The position numbers and the translations under genes were made by a program. Shown piece by piece: positions 6,373 to 14,075 of a stretch of DNA of 19,918 nt (within the stretch, counting starts at the first letter, position 1; each line of letters begins with the position of its first letter). The DNA is taken from the NCBI RefSeq assembly GCF_020026455.1, contig NZ_JAHHQJ010000020.1, positions 1 through 19,918 on the forward strand, read 5' to 3'. Under the pieces are notes generated by a model. The model ran no database searches, was not told where the DNA came from, and worked only from the letters and a program-made list of their open reading frames with translations. The DNA comes from Alistipes sp. (lineage in GTDB: Bacteria; Bacteroidota; Bacteroidia; Bacteroidales; Rikenellaceae).

Positions 6373-7953
6373 CTAATCTCCGTATTTGTTGGTGAGGGGC
6401 ATCAGCCGCTCATGTCCGAACGAGCAAGCCGAAAGCCGCAACACGGGCGGAAACTGGTAGCGTTTCTTCTCGTTGCGCATGATCATGGCGTGGATTTTCT
6501 CCACCACCGCCGAGTCGAATCCCGCGTTGACGATCTCCTCGCGGTGCTGTCCCTCCTCGATCATGCGGAAGAGGATGGTGTCCACCACCTCGTAGGGAGG
6601 CAGGATGTCGCTGTCCTTCTGTCCGGGATGCAGTTCCGACGAGGGCTCCTTGGTCAGGATGCTTTCGGGAATCGGGTCGCCCTGCGTCCGGTTGATATAG
6701 CGTGCCAGGTCGTACATTTCGCTCTTGTAGAGGTCGCCCGTGGGGCTGAAAGCGCCTGCCGTATCGCCATACAGGGTGCAGAGCCCCAGAGCGTTCTCGC
6801 TCTTGTTCGAGGAGTTCAGCAGGATGTAGTCCGTCTTGTTCTGGAGCGCCATCAGCAGCACCGTGCGGATACGGGTCTGGATATTCTCCTCCGTGGCATC
6901 GAACTCCGTGCCGCCGATAACCGGCTTGAGGGTGTTCACCATGCTGGTATAGATTTCCGAAATCGGAATGACGTTGTATTCGATGCCGAGATTGCGCGCC
7001 AGCTCCTTGGCATCCTCCACCGACTCGAGCGACGAGAAGGGCGAGGGCATCAGCAGCGCGCGGACATTCTCCGCCCCCAGCGCATCGGCGGCGATCGAGG
7101 CCACCACGGCCGAGTCGATGCCACCTGAAAGTCCGATCGAGGCCTTCCGGTAGCCGTTCTTGCGGAAGAAATCCCTCAGTCCGCAGCGGGCCGCCTCGTA
7201 GACCAGACGCGTGCGGTCGTTGTAGGTGGCGTGAATGGTGATCGGCGTCACCTTGGCCTCGGTATCGAAAATCTGGAAATCCTCCTCGAAATTCTTCATC
7301 ATCAGCACCAGTTCGCCGCGGTTGTTCAGCGCCCCCGACGTGCCGTCATAGACGATGTCGGTCGAGCCGCCGACCTGATTGACCAGCACGAGGTTCTTGC
7401 TCTCGACGAAAGCCAGGTTGCGCATGATCTCATAGCGATAGGTCATGGTGCCCCTGCCGTATTTGCGGGCATTGATCGAGATGACCGTTTCGACCGAGTG
7501 GTCGAAATCGCGCTCGCGGCTCAAATCGTCGCCCACGATGATCGCACACTTATGGCCCTTGATCGTGGCATACTCATAGCCTTTCGAGGGGACCAGAAAT
7601 CCCATTTCGCGACGCGCCGTGATGTATTTCTTGCCGATGTAGCGCAGCACTTTGCGGTCCTGGATCAGCGCCGCGGCGCTGATCGTTCCCTGCGCCGTAA
7701 GGACCGGAAGGCCGACGATGGCGGCAATGCCGTCGCAGCACGAGGCTATTTCGACCAGCGCCTCCTCGCAGAGTTCGAGGAAGGTTGTTTTGCGCAACAG
7801 ATCGAAAGCGGGGGTTCCGCTCACGGCCTGTTCGGCGAAAATCACCAGGTCGGCATGCTGCGCTTTCGCCTTTTGAATGGAATCGATAATCTTCGAGGCG
7901 TTGCCGTCGACGTCTCCAATCGTGTAATTCAGCTGAGCTATGGCTATTTTCAT
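6373..7953 (-). CDS. nadE: NAD+ synthetase with degenerate glutaminase domain
   Basis: NadE makes NAD+ from deamido-NAD+, ATP and a nitrogen donor. The 526 residues have the two-domain layout of the glutamine-dependent type: a nitrilase-like domain (about 1-245) and an ATP-pyrophosphatase synthetase domain (about 250-526). The synthetase half looks intact: LSGGIDSA at 275-282, LNSSNKSENALG at 379-390 and TLYGDTAGAFSPTGDLYK at 393-410. The glutaminase half retains Glu41 and a Lys at 108/109 but has VGDDL at 140-144 where the family has a Cys-Glu-Asp-Leu/Trp motif, so the nucleophilic Cys is Gly141; the usual NxSASPF stretch is also replaced (INARKY, 160-165). The enzyme probably uses free ammonia. 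It heads the rnf operon, with a promoter just upstream. Confidence 0.93.
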   Translation of the reverse strand: MKIAIAQLNYTIGDVDGNASKIIDSIQKAKAQHADLVIFAEQAVSGTPAFDLLRKTTFLELCEEALVEIASCCDGIAAIVGLPVLTAQGTISAAALIQDRKVLRYIGKKYITARREMGFLVPSKGYEYATIKGHKCAIIVGDDLSRERDFDHSVETVISINARKYGRGTMTYRYEIMRNLAFVESKNLVLVNQVGGSTDIVYDGTSGALNNRGELVLMMKNFEEDFQIFDTEAKVTPITIHATYNDRTRLVYEAARCGLRDFFRKNGYRKASIGLSGGIDSAVVASIAADALGAENVRALLMPSPFSSLESVEDAKELARNLGIEYNVIPISEIYTSMVNTLKPVIGGTEFDATEENIQTRIRTVLLMALQNKTDYILLNSSNKSENALGLCTLYGDTAGAFSPTGDLYKSEMYDLARYINRTQGDPIPESILTKEPSSELHPGQKDSDILPPYEVVDTILFRMIEEGQHREEIVNAGFDSAVVEKIHAMIMRNEKKRYQFPPVLRLSACSFGHERLMPLTNKYGD

Positions 7954-7986
7954 GCGAATAAATTAAGTCCGGAAATTACAACTTTG

Positions 7987-8017
7987 CAAAGTTAAGGATT
8001 ATTTGTAAAAGTCGAAA
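7987..8017 (-). promoter_or_regulatory. Bacteroidetes-type promoter of the nadE-rnf operon
   Basis: On the minus strand a perfect -7 element TAACTTTG (7987-7994) is preceded at 19 bases by TTTC (8014-8017), one mismatch from the -33 consensus TTTG. Transcription would start around 7980, leaving a leader of roughly 28 bases before the nadE ATG. The -7 element is half of a 14-bp perfect palindrome (7980-7993). No other promoter-like site is seen before rnfA, and all gene junctions between nadE and rnfA are short or overlapping, so it probably drives all eight genes. Confidence 0.7.
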
Positions 8018-8025
8018 GGATTTTC

Positions 8026-8045
8026 AATGTTAATAAATTAACATT
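8026..8045. promoter_or_regulatory. Dyad upstream of nadE-rnf promoter, candidate operator
   Basis: AATGTTAAT and ATTAACATT are perfect inverted repeats separated by AA. The core reads TGTTA-N6-TAACA, the half-site spacing of Crp/Fnr-family sites (TGTGA-N6-TCACA). Its centre is about 55 bases upstream of the predicted start of nadE transcription, a usual position for an activator. No factor is identified; AT-richness makes chance occurrence possible. Confidence 0.4.
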
Positions 8046-8066
8046 CTCGCATTTACAAAAATCTTT

Positions 8067-8097
8067 AAAAACAAAAAGCTCCCGGATTTCCGGAAGC
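8067..8097 (-). terminator. Rho-independent terminator of the zinc-ribbon gene
   Basis: Read on the minus strand, GCTTCCGGAAATCCGGGAGC forms an 8-bp stem with one T-G wobble and an AAAT loop, followed at once by TTTTTGTTTTT. It begins 23 bases after the stop codon of the zinc-ribbon gene and separates that transcript from the nadE promoter. Confidence 0.85.
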
Positions 8098-8119
8098 CTT
8101 TCGAGGTTTTGTTCTGTTG

Positions 8120-8881
8120 CTACTCCTGCGTCTCGTCGGGATCGGCGACGAGGATGCGGCCGCAGTATTCGCAGATAATGATCTTCTTGCCCTGGCGGAT
8201 GTCCACCTGACGCTGGGGCGGGATGCGGTTGAAGCAGCCTCCGCAGGCGTCGCGCTTGACGGTTACCACCGCCAGTCCGTTGCGGACGTTGCGGCGGATG
8301 CGGTCGTAGGCCACCAGCAGGCGCTCGTCGATCTTCTCCTTGACCCGCTCGCCCTGCGCGGCGTATTCGGCCACCAGCGGAGCGGTCTCGGCCTCGATAC
8401 CCTCCAGTTCGGCCTTCTTGGCCGTCAGGTCGTTAGCGCGCTCCACGGAGAGGTTTTCGGCCTCCTCCAGCTGGAGTTTCTTGGCTTTCACGCCGGCCGA
8501 ATACTCCTTCAGACGTTTCTCGGCCAGTTCGATTTCGAGCTCCTGATACTCGATCTCCTTGGTGATGGCATCGAACTCGCGGTTGTTGCGCACGTTGTTC
8601 TGCTGCTCTTTGTAGTTGCCGATCATGATTTTAGCCTGGTCGACCTCCCGTTTGCGCTGCTTGGTCAGCGTGTTGAGCTCCTCAATCTCGGCGTTGATGT
8701 GTTCGACGCGGGTTTTCATCCCGGCCATCTCATCCTCGAGATCCTGAACCTCGAGAGGCAGTTCGCCTTTCACCTTGTTGATTTCGTCGATCTTGCTATC
8801 GATCTTCTGCAGTTCATAGAGCGCCATGATCTTCTCCTGCATCGAATAATCGACATCGGCCGTCTTCTTTTGCGTTGCCAT
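8120..8881 (-). CDS. Coiled-coil C4-type zinc-ribbon protein (CdsZ/DUF164-like)
   Basis: This 253-residue protein has a long charged coiled coil (about 20-190, rich in Glu, Lys and Leu heptads) and a C-terminal C4 zinc ribbon formed by Cys213, Cys216, Cys237 and Cys240. The conserved signature NNREFDAITKEIEY is at 99-112. The architecture matches the bacterial family of coiled-coil zinc-ribbon proteins typically encoded beside Nif3; members have been proposed to bind nucleic acid or act in translation or assembly, but the role is not settled. It lies 23 bases downstream of the nif3-like gene and is followed by a clear terminator. Family call is firm, function unknown. Confidence 0.9.
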   Translation of the reverse strand: MATQKKTADVDYSMQEKIMALYELQKIDSKIDEINKVKGELPLEVQDLEDEMAGMKTRVEHINAEIEELNTLTKQRKREVDQAKIMIGNYKEQQNNVRNNREFDAITKEIEYQELEIELAEKRLKEYSAGVKAKKLQLEEAENLSVERANDLTAKKAELEGIEAETAPLVAEYAAQGERVKEKIDERLLVAYDRIRRNVRNGLAVVTVKRDACGGCFNRIPPQRQVDIRQGKKIIICEYCGRILVADPDETQE

Positions 8882-8904
8882 ATCGTGTCTTTATAGTTTT
8901 AGAC

Positions 8905-9690
8905 TTAAACCAGATAGTTTACCGGATTGCGCGAGCGTTCACTCTTGCGAACCGCAAAGGTACATAAATTTTTCGACAAAATATCAAATATTAATTGAAT
9001 TGCGCAATATTCGCTCTCAAAATGGCCTATATCCGCCACCGTGAGGGCCTTGTCGGGTGTCATGAAGTCGTTGTACTTCATGTCGGCGGTGATGTAGATG
9101 TCGGCTCCGGCACGGCGGGCTTCGCCGATCAGCGAGGCCCCGGACCCGGTGCAGACCGCCACGCGGCGCACCTCGGAAGTCGCTATGTCACTGTGCCGTA
9201 CGACGCTCACCTCAAGCCGCTGTTGTATAAAGCGCATAAACTCCACAGTATCAACCGCTTCCGGCAATTCACCCGTAACCCCGAATCCGGCGCCGTCCCC
9301 GGCGCCCGAAGGCTGGAGTACCCGGAGGTTGCCCACGCCCAGCATTTCGGCCAGCCGCCAGCTCATACCCCCCGGGGCGCTGTCAAGGTTGGTGTGGCAG
9401 GCGTAGAGCGCAATCCGGCTGCGGATGGCCCGCTCGACGCACCGCTCGACGGGATCGGCCGAATTGAAGCGTTTGAGCGCGCGGAAGACGATCGGATGGT
9501 GCGTGATCACCAGATCGCAGCCTTCGGCCTCGGCCTCGTCCAGCACCTCCTCCGTGACGTCCACGGCCAGCAGGGCCTTGTGGACCTCGTCGTCGGGGCG
9601 CCCGACGATAAGTCCCGCATTATCATACGACTCCTGCCACTCAAGTAGGGCAAAGCGTTCGATGATGTCGGTTATTTGCTTGATAAACAT
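8905..9690 (-). CDS. Nif3-like dinuclear metal centre hexameric protein
   Basis: Nif3/YbgI/YqfO-family proteins form toroidal hexamers with a two-metal site; some act as GTP cyclohydrolase I type 2-like enzymes, but the general role is uncertain. The 261 residues show SYDNAGLIVG at 21-30, metal-binding ITHHPIVFR (His64, His65), ACHTNLDSAPGG at 97-108 (Asp103) and IGHFESE at 221-227 (His223, Glu227), ending with the typical NPVNYL. This is the short form, like E. coli YbgI (247 residues), without the PII-like insertion found in many longer Firmicutes and Bacteroidetes members. Pairing with the downstream zinc-ribbon gene is conserved in many bacteria and suggests a shared function. Confidence 0.93.
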   Translation of the reverse strand: MFIKQITDIIERFALLEWQESYDNAGLIVGRPDDEVHKALLAVDVTEEVLDEAEAEGCDLVITHHPIVFRALKRFNSADPVERCVERAIRSRIALYACHTNLDSAPGGMSWRLAEMLGVGNLRVLQPSGAGDGAGFGVTGELPEAVDTVEFMRFIQQRLEVSVVRHSDIATSEVRRVAVCTGSGASLIGEARRAGADIYITADMKYNDFMTPDKALTVADIGHFESEYCAIQLIFDILSKNLCTFAVRKSERSRNPVNYLV

Positions 9691-9848
9691 ACGAATGAAT
9701 GAATTAGATGATTCACCTTTGAATTTCCCTCCCGCTCTTCATCGCCGCCTGGGGCGGCATTTGCCGATCTGCCCGGCCTCAACCCCGCGAGAGCCCCGGC
9801 GCATGCGCCCCGATCTCCAAACGCAACTCCGGGTCGGAATGCGGGTCT

Positions 9849-10427
9849 CTAAAACAACGACTGTTCGTAAAACGCAAACAGTTCCTTGTTTTCGACCTCC
9901 TCCTTCTTGCGGCGGGGTCTGCGGGCGGAGCGTTTGGCGGCAGGCTGTGCGGAGCCCTCTCCGGCGGCATCCCCGGCGGCCTCGTCCGACGGTTCATCGA
10001 TCTTCACCACGGCCCTGGCCCGGCGGCGGCGCGCGGGTGTCTCGGCAGCAGCGGCATCGGCCATATCGGAATCCGAAGCGGTCACGATCTCACCCTCCCC
10101 GACCTTCAGGTCCTCACGCACCTCGACCAGCAGGGAGCGGATGCGCTGCAGGCGCTCCATCAGTTCGGCATCGCGGTTCACACCGCTCTCGGAGGGTGCT
10201 TTCCGGAGCGCCTTCTTGGCCCCTTCGAGCGTCATGCCGCGCTCCTTGACCAGGTGGTAGATCATCTTCAGATTCCCGACATCCTCCGGAGAAAAGAGGC
10301 GGTTGCCTTTCTTGTTGCGCTTCGGGCGGAGGATGCTGAACTGCGACTCCCAATGGCGAATCAACGACGTATTGACGTCGAACATCTCGGCCACCTCGCC
10401 CATCGAATAAAAAAGTTTATCGGCCAT
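9849..10427 (-). CDS. MerR-family transcriptional regulator with basic tail
   Basis: An N-terminal MerR-type winged helix-turn-helix is clear: FYSMGEVAEMFDVNTSLIRHWE (6-27), then RPKRNKKGNRLFSPEDVGNLKMIYHLVKERGMTLEGAKKAL to about residue 74. A short helix follows (85-108), then a low-complexity Ala/Glu/Arg linker (about 112-175) with arginine runs, and the C-terminal peptide ELFAFYEQSLF, which I recognise from Bacteroidales MerR proteins of this type. There is no Cys-rich or drug-binding effector domain. Its target and signal are unknown. The start lies two bases after the methyltransferase stop, so it is co-transcribed and probably coupled. Confidence 0.88.
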   Translation of the reverse strand: MADKLFYSMGEVAEMFDVNTSLIRHWESQFSILRPKRNKKGNRLFSPEDVGNLKMIYHLVKERGMTLEGAKKALRKAPSESGVNRDAELMERLQRIRSLLVEVREDLKVGEGEIVTASDSDMADAAAAETPARRRRARAVVKIDEPSDEAAGDAAGEGSAQPAAKRSARRPRRKKEEVENKELFAFYEQSLF

Positions 10428-10429
10428 AT

Positions 10430-11950
10430 TTATTGTTTTATAATTCGCAATGAGTTGGGATACAGGTTATTCACCCGCACACCGATCCGCTTGGCGAATC
10501 CCAGTGCACGCCCCCGCGAGCAGATGAGGTTCATCCCCTCGGCCAGTCCCCCGGCGGCGATCTCCTGCCGGCGCAGGAAGCGCAGCACCTCCTCCCCGTC
10601 CAGTTCCGCCACGGGCAGCGCCCCGCGGTTCAGTCCGTCGAAAAAGGCCAGCGCGGGGTCGGGTTTCAGCACCCCCTTGAACACCTGTCCCAGTGCCACG
10701 CCCGAGTAGATCACGGGCAGCGCCTCGGAGAGCATCCGCACGGCGTCGGCCTGCGCCGCATACCAGGCATAGCAGGTGTCGGCCACCGCCGCGAAGCGCA
10801 TCCTGTCGGGATGCTGCACCCAGCGTGCCAGTTCGCCGGAGGTTTTCCGGTCGACAGCAGCAAACGGCGTGCGGCGTGCCTTCGGAGTACGCACGCGGCC
10901 CCCGGCATCGAACGATTTTCGGGCCACGGCAGCGAAGAATCCCTCGCCGCAGGCCCGGTGGGGATAGAACCGGAACGTGCGGAATGCTCCGACGCGTCCG
11001 CAGACGATACCCCACGCATCCTCCACAGGCATCGCTTCCGATGCGACGATCTCGTCGCCGGCCCAGGCCGCCATGCGCTCCAGCGAGCCTTCGTCCTCGT
11101 CGCGGTTGAACGTGCAGGTGCTGTAAACGAGCGTGCCGCCCGGACGCAGCGCCCGCCACGCCTCGCGCAGGATGTCATCCTGCCGTGCGGCGCACAGCTT
11201 CACGTGGCCTTCGCTCCACTCGCCGCGGGCGTCGGGATCCTTGCGGAACATACCCTCGCCCGAGCAGGGGGCATCGACGGCCACCACGTCGAACCAGGCC
11301 TCGAAATCGCCCAGCGCACGCGGCTCGCAGGTCGTGACGGCCACGTTGCCCGTACCCCACTTGCGCACGTTGTCCGCCAGCACCGAGGCACGGCGGCGGT
11401 CGATCTCGTTGGCGACGACCAGTCCGTCGGGGCCAGCCAGCGAAGCGTAGAGCGTCGTCTTGCCGCCCGGAGCCGCACACAGGTCGAGGATGCGCGCCCC
11501 TTGGGTGGGGACCGCTGCGAGCAGATGCCCCACAAACTGAGACGAAGCCTCCTGGACGTAATAGGCCCCAGCGTGGAAGTCGGGATCGAGCGTGAAGGCC
11601 GGGCGCACGGCCAGGTAACGCCCCTCGCGGCACCAAGGCACACATCCGGCGATCGTCAGAGCCGGAAGTTCCGCAGTCCCCGGCCCGGGATGCCCGGCGT
11701 CGGGTTCAGCCACGGGGTTGGCGTCGCATCCGGCAGCGGGGGTGGCATTGCATCCGGAGTCGGATTCCGTGTCGGGTCCGGCGGGCTGTTCGGCTCCGCA
11801 TCCGGCGGCCGCAGTCTCAGGCCCGGTTTTGGCCGGGTTCAGGCGCACCGAGACCGGCGGCTCCGCATCGAGCGCCGCACAGAGGGCAGCCCCCTCCGTC
11901 TCCCCGAGGTCGCGCAGGACCCGATCCACGAATTTCTCAGGCAGCATCAT
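10430..11950 (-). CDS. NOL1/NOP2/Sun-family 16S rRNA m5C methyltransferase (RsmF-like)
   Basis: S-adenosylmethionine-dependent cytosine-C5 RNA methyltransferase. The 506 residues show FHAGAYYVQEASSQFVG at 125-141, the AdoMet motif DLCAAPGGKT at 156-165, the motif IV cysteine in DAPCSGEGMFRK (Cys229) and the catalytic cysteine in YSTCTFNRDEDE (Cys279). The C-terminal region (about 400-506) is the RsmF/YebU-type RNA-binding extension. An unusual insertion of some 50 residues (about 42-95), rich in Ala, Gly, Pro, Cys and Asp, interrupts the N-terminal domain after SVRLNPAK. The start is MM; either Met is possible. It begins three bases after the kinase stop. Confidence 0.93.
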   Translation of the reverse strand: MMLPEKFVDRVLRDLGETEGAALCAALDAEPPVSVRLNPAKTGPETAAAGCGAEQPAGPDTESDSGCNATPAAGCDANPVAEPDAGHPGPGTAELPALTIAGCVPWCREGRYLAVRPAFTLDPDFHAGAYYVQEASSQFVGHLLAAVPTQGARILDLCAAPGGKTTLYASLAGPDGLVVANEIDRRRASVLADNVRKWGTGNVAVTTCEPRALGDFEAWFDVVAVDAPCSGEGMFRKDPDARGEWSEGHVKLCAARQDDILREAWRALRPGGTLVYSTCTFNRDEDEGSLERMAAWAGDEIVASEAMPVEDAWGIVCGRVGAFRTFRFYPHRACGEGFFAAVARKSFDAGGRVRTPKARRTPFAAVDRKTSGELARWVQHPDRMRFAAVADTCYAWYAAQADAVRMLSEALPVIYSGVALGQVFKGVLKPDPALAFFDGLNRGALPVAELDGEEVLRFLRRQEIAAGGLAEGMNLICSRGRALGFAKRIGVRVNNLYPNSLRIIKQ

Positions 11951-11953
11951 GTG

Positions 11954-12568
11954 CTATTTCTTCGCTTTGAGCGCATCGAGGCGCGCACAGATCCGTTCCA
12001 GAACCGCCGGATCCGAGACGAAATCCTCGTGGTCCTTGTCCACGACGAGCACCTCGCCGTCGTAAATGCTTTCGATCCAGTGGTTGTATTTGTTATTCAG
12101 CCGCTTGAGGTAGAGTTCATCGATGTTCATCTCATACTCGCGGCCGCGCTTGCGGATCTGCGAAATGAGCGTCGGAACACTCGCCTTGAGGTAGATCAGC
12201 AGGTCGGGTTTGGGGATGAGCGTCGTCACCAGCCCGAAAAGCTTCATGTAGGTCTCGATGTCGCGCGTGGCCATCAGGCCCATTTCATGCAGGTTGTCGG
12301 CGAAGATGTGCGCATCCTCGTAGATCGTGCGGTCCTGGAAGATCACCCCCGACTTGCAGTCAGAGAGCATGTCCATCGTCTGCTGGATGCGGCTCCCGAG
12401 GAACGAAATCTGAAGATTGAACGCCCAGCGGTTCATATCCTCGTAGAAGTCGCCGATATAGGGATTGTCGCACTCCTCGAGGTAGCACTTGGCGTCGTAA
12501 CGCTTCGTAAGGATCTGGGTGAGCGTCGTCTTGCCGCTCCCGATATTTCCGGCTATGGCTATATACAT
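11954..12568 (-). CDS. Deoxynucleoside kinase (dNK/dAK/dGK family)
   Basis: Phosphorylates deoxynucleosides for nucleotide salvage. The 204 residues have the P-loop GNIGSGKT at 7-14, the substrate-binding Glu pair at 31-32, the D79-R80 motif (QDRTIYEDAHIF) that replaces the classical DRS, and the arginine-rich lid RKRGREYE at 139-146. Length is normal for bacterial deoxyadenosine/deoxyguanosine kinases. The exact nucleoside cannot be told from sequence alone. It is 18 bases downstream of the GH3-family gene and three bases upstream of the methyltransferase, inside a tightly packed gene row. Confidence 0.92.
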   Translation of the reverse strand: MYIAIAGNIGSGKTTLTQILTKRYDAKCYLEECDNPYIGDFYEDMNRWAFNLQISFLGSRIQQTMDMLSDCKSGVIFQDRTIYEDAHIFADNLHEMGLMATRDIETYMKLFGLVTTLIPKPDLLIYLKASVPTLISQIRKRGREYEMNIDELYLKRLNNKYNHWIESIYDGEVLVVDKDHEDFVSDPAVLERICARLDALKAKK

Positions 12569-12586
12569 GGCAGTTACAGGTGTTTG

Positions 12587-14071
12587 TTATCTCTTCATTC
12601 CGGCCGGCTCAGCGCCAAAAGCCAGTATCTCGTCGGCCACACGGCGGTCGTTCACCAGCCGCGGGACCTTGTTCTTGCCCCGCGCGCGCATCCACGCGAG
12701 GAACCGCCCCCGCTCCACGACCCGCAGCCGCTGGCGCTCGAGCGAGGTCATCCGCTTGGCATCGTAGTCCGAATTGACGGCCCGCAGTTCCTCGTCGAGG
12801 ATCCCGGCGAAACGGTCGAGGCTCTCCGGCTCGCGTTCGAACTCCACGATCCACTCGTGTGCGCCCCGCTCGCGGAGCGACATGTAGCACGGCGCGACGC
12901 TGTATTCGCTCACGACGGCACCCGTCTTCCGGCAGGCGGCCAGCAGGGCGTGTTCGGCATTGTCGACGATCAGCTCCTCGCCGAAGACATTGATATACTG
13001 TCGCGTGCGCCCCGCAAAGCGGATGCGGTAGGGATTCGTCGAGGTGAATTCCACCGTATCGCCGATCTCGTAACGCCACAGACCATTGTTCGAGGTGATC
13101 AGCACGGCGTAGACCTTTCCGCACTCCACACCCTCGAGCGGCACGATCTGCGTTCCGCGGCGGAACTCAAAGAAGGTCCCGTAGTCCAGCATCAGCAGCA
13201 TGTCGCTGCGCGCCGGGTCGTCGGCCATGGCGAAGAATCCCTCCGAGGCGTTGTAGGTCTCCATGTATTTCATCCGCTCCGAGGGTATCAGCTCCTCGAA
13301 CGTCTTCCGGTAGGGTGCGAATTCCACACCCCCGTGGGCGAACATCTCCAGCCGGGGCCACACCTCCAGCAGATTTTGCTTGCCCGTATACTCCAGCACG
13401 CGGCGCATCAGCGCCAGGTTCCACGACGGGACTCCCGCAAAGGAGGTGATCGGTTCGCCGACACACTCGCGGCAGATGGCGGTGCACTTCTCGTCGAAAT
13501 CGGGAAGGATCGCCGTCTCGATCCGCGGAGCCCGGAACCAGCCGCTCCAGAAGGTTGTCTCGCTGATCAGCAGCGCCGAAAGGTCGCCGACCAGGTTGCG
13601 CCCCTCGCGGCAGCACGAGCCGCCGAGCGTCAGGGTCTTGCCCTCGAAAACCCGGGTCTTCGGATTGTTGGCCGAAAAGACCGTCGCCACGTCGCGCATG
13701 CCCTGCGTATGGTTCCACCACAGCGACTCCTTCGTCACGGGGATGTATTTGCTCCGGTCGGAGGTCGTCCCCGACGAACGGGCGAAGAGCGAAACCCGCC
13801 CCGGAGCCGTGACGCTACGCACGCCCTCCATCATCCGTTCGATATAGGGTTTGAAGGTCTCGTAGTCGAACGTCTCCACCTGCGACTGAAACTGCTCCAC
13901 CGAACGGATATGGCGCAGGTTGTAGCGGTCGCCGAACTCCGAGAAGCGCCCCCGCCGCAGCAGCTGTCGGAACATCCGCGCCTGCGTCTGGGCAGGATGG
14001 CGGCGAAATCGGTCGATGGCCCGCTCGCGCTGCGAGAACCAGGCCTTGAGAATGAGATTGCGAAAGGACAT
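12587..14071 (-). CDS. GH3-family (auxin-responsive GH3-like) acyl-adenylating protein
   Basis: Members of the GH3 family belong to the ANL adenylating superfamily; plant members link amino acids to acyl acids, and bacterial members are of unknown substrate. The 494 residues carry the ATP motif SSGTTSDRSKYIPVT at 99-113, YNASEGFF at 273-280 and YEIGDTVEF at 334-342, the three expected nucleotide-binding motifs. The N-terminal FRRHPAQTQARMFRQLL is also typical of bacterial GH3 proteins. It sits four bases after the trkA stop in the housekeeping series. Family assignment is firm; substrate and pathway are not visible from context. Confidence 0.92.
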   Translation of the reverse strand: MSFRNLILKAWFSQRERAIDRFRRHPAQTQARMFRQLLRRGRFSEFGDRYNLRHIRSVEQFQSQVETFDYETFKPYIERMMEGVRSVTAPGRVSLFARSSGTTSDRSKYIPVTKESLWWNHTQGMRDVATVFSANNPKTRVFEGKTLTLGGSCCREGRNLVGDLSALLISETTFWSGWFRAPRIETAILPDFDEKCTAICRECVGEPITSFAGVPSWNLALMRRVLEYTGKQNLLEVWPRLEMFAHGGVEFAPYRKTFEELIPSERMKYMETYNASEGFFAMADDPARSDMLLMLDYGTFFEFRRGTQIVPLEGVECGKVYAVLITSNNGLWRYEIGDTVEFTSTNPYRIRFAGRTRQYINVFGEELIVDNAEHALLAACRKTGAVVSEYSVAPCYMSLRERGAHEWIVEFEREPESLDRFAGILDEELRAVNSDYDAKRMTSLERQRLRVVERGRFLAWMRARGKNKVPRLVNDRRVADEILAFGAEPAGMKR

Positions 14072-14075
14072 TACG

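Noticed and set aside
1769..7128. Long plus-strand open frames opposite the rnf and nadE genes (for example 1769-3808, 3585-5351, 5497-7128)
   Set aside because: Same antisense artefact: low-complexity His/Arg-rich products overlying conserved minus-strand genes, with no promoters or family resemblance.
9744..9758. GC hairpin between the MerR gene and nif3 as a terminator
   Set aside because: Only a 6-bp stem with no T-run on either strand; no promoter for nif3 was found either, so read-through is likely.
9798..9809. 12-bp palindrome GGCGCATGCGCC as an operator
   Set aside because: Isolated and GC-rich, with no promoter element near it; chance is the simpler explanation.
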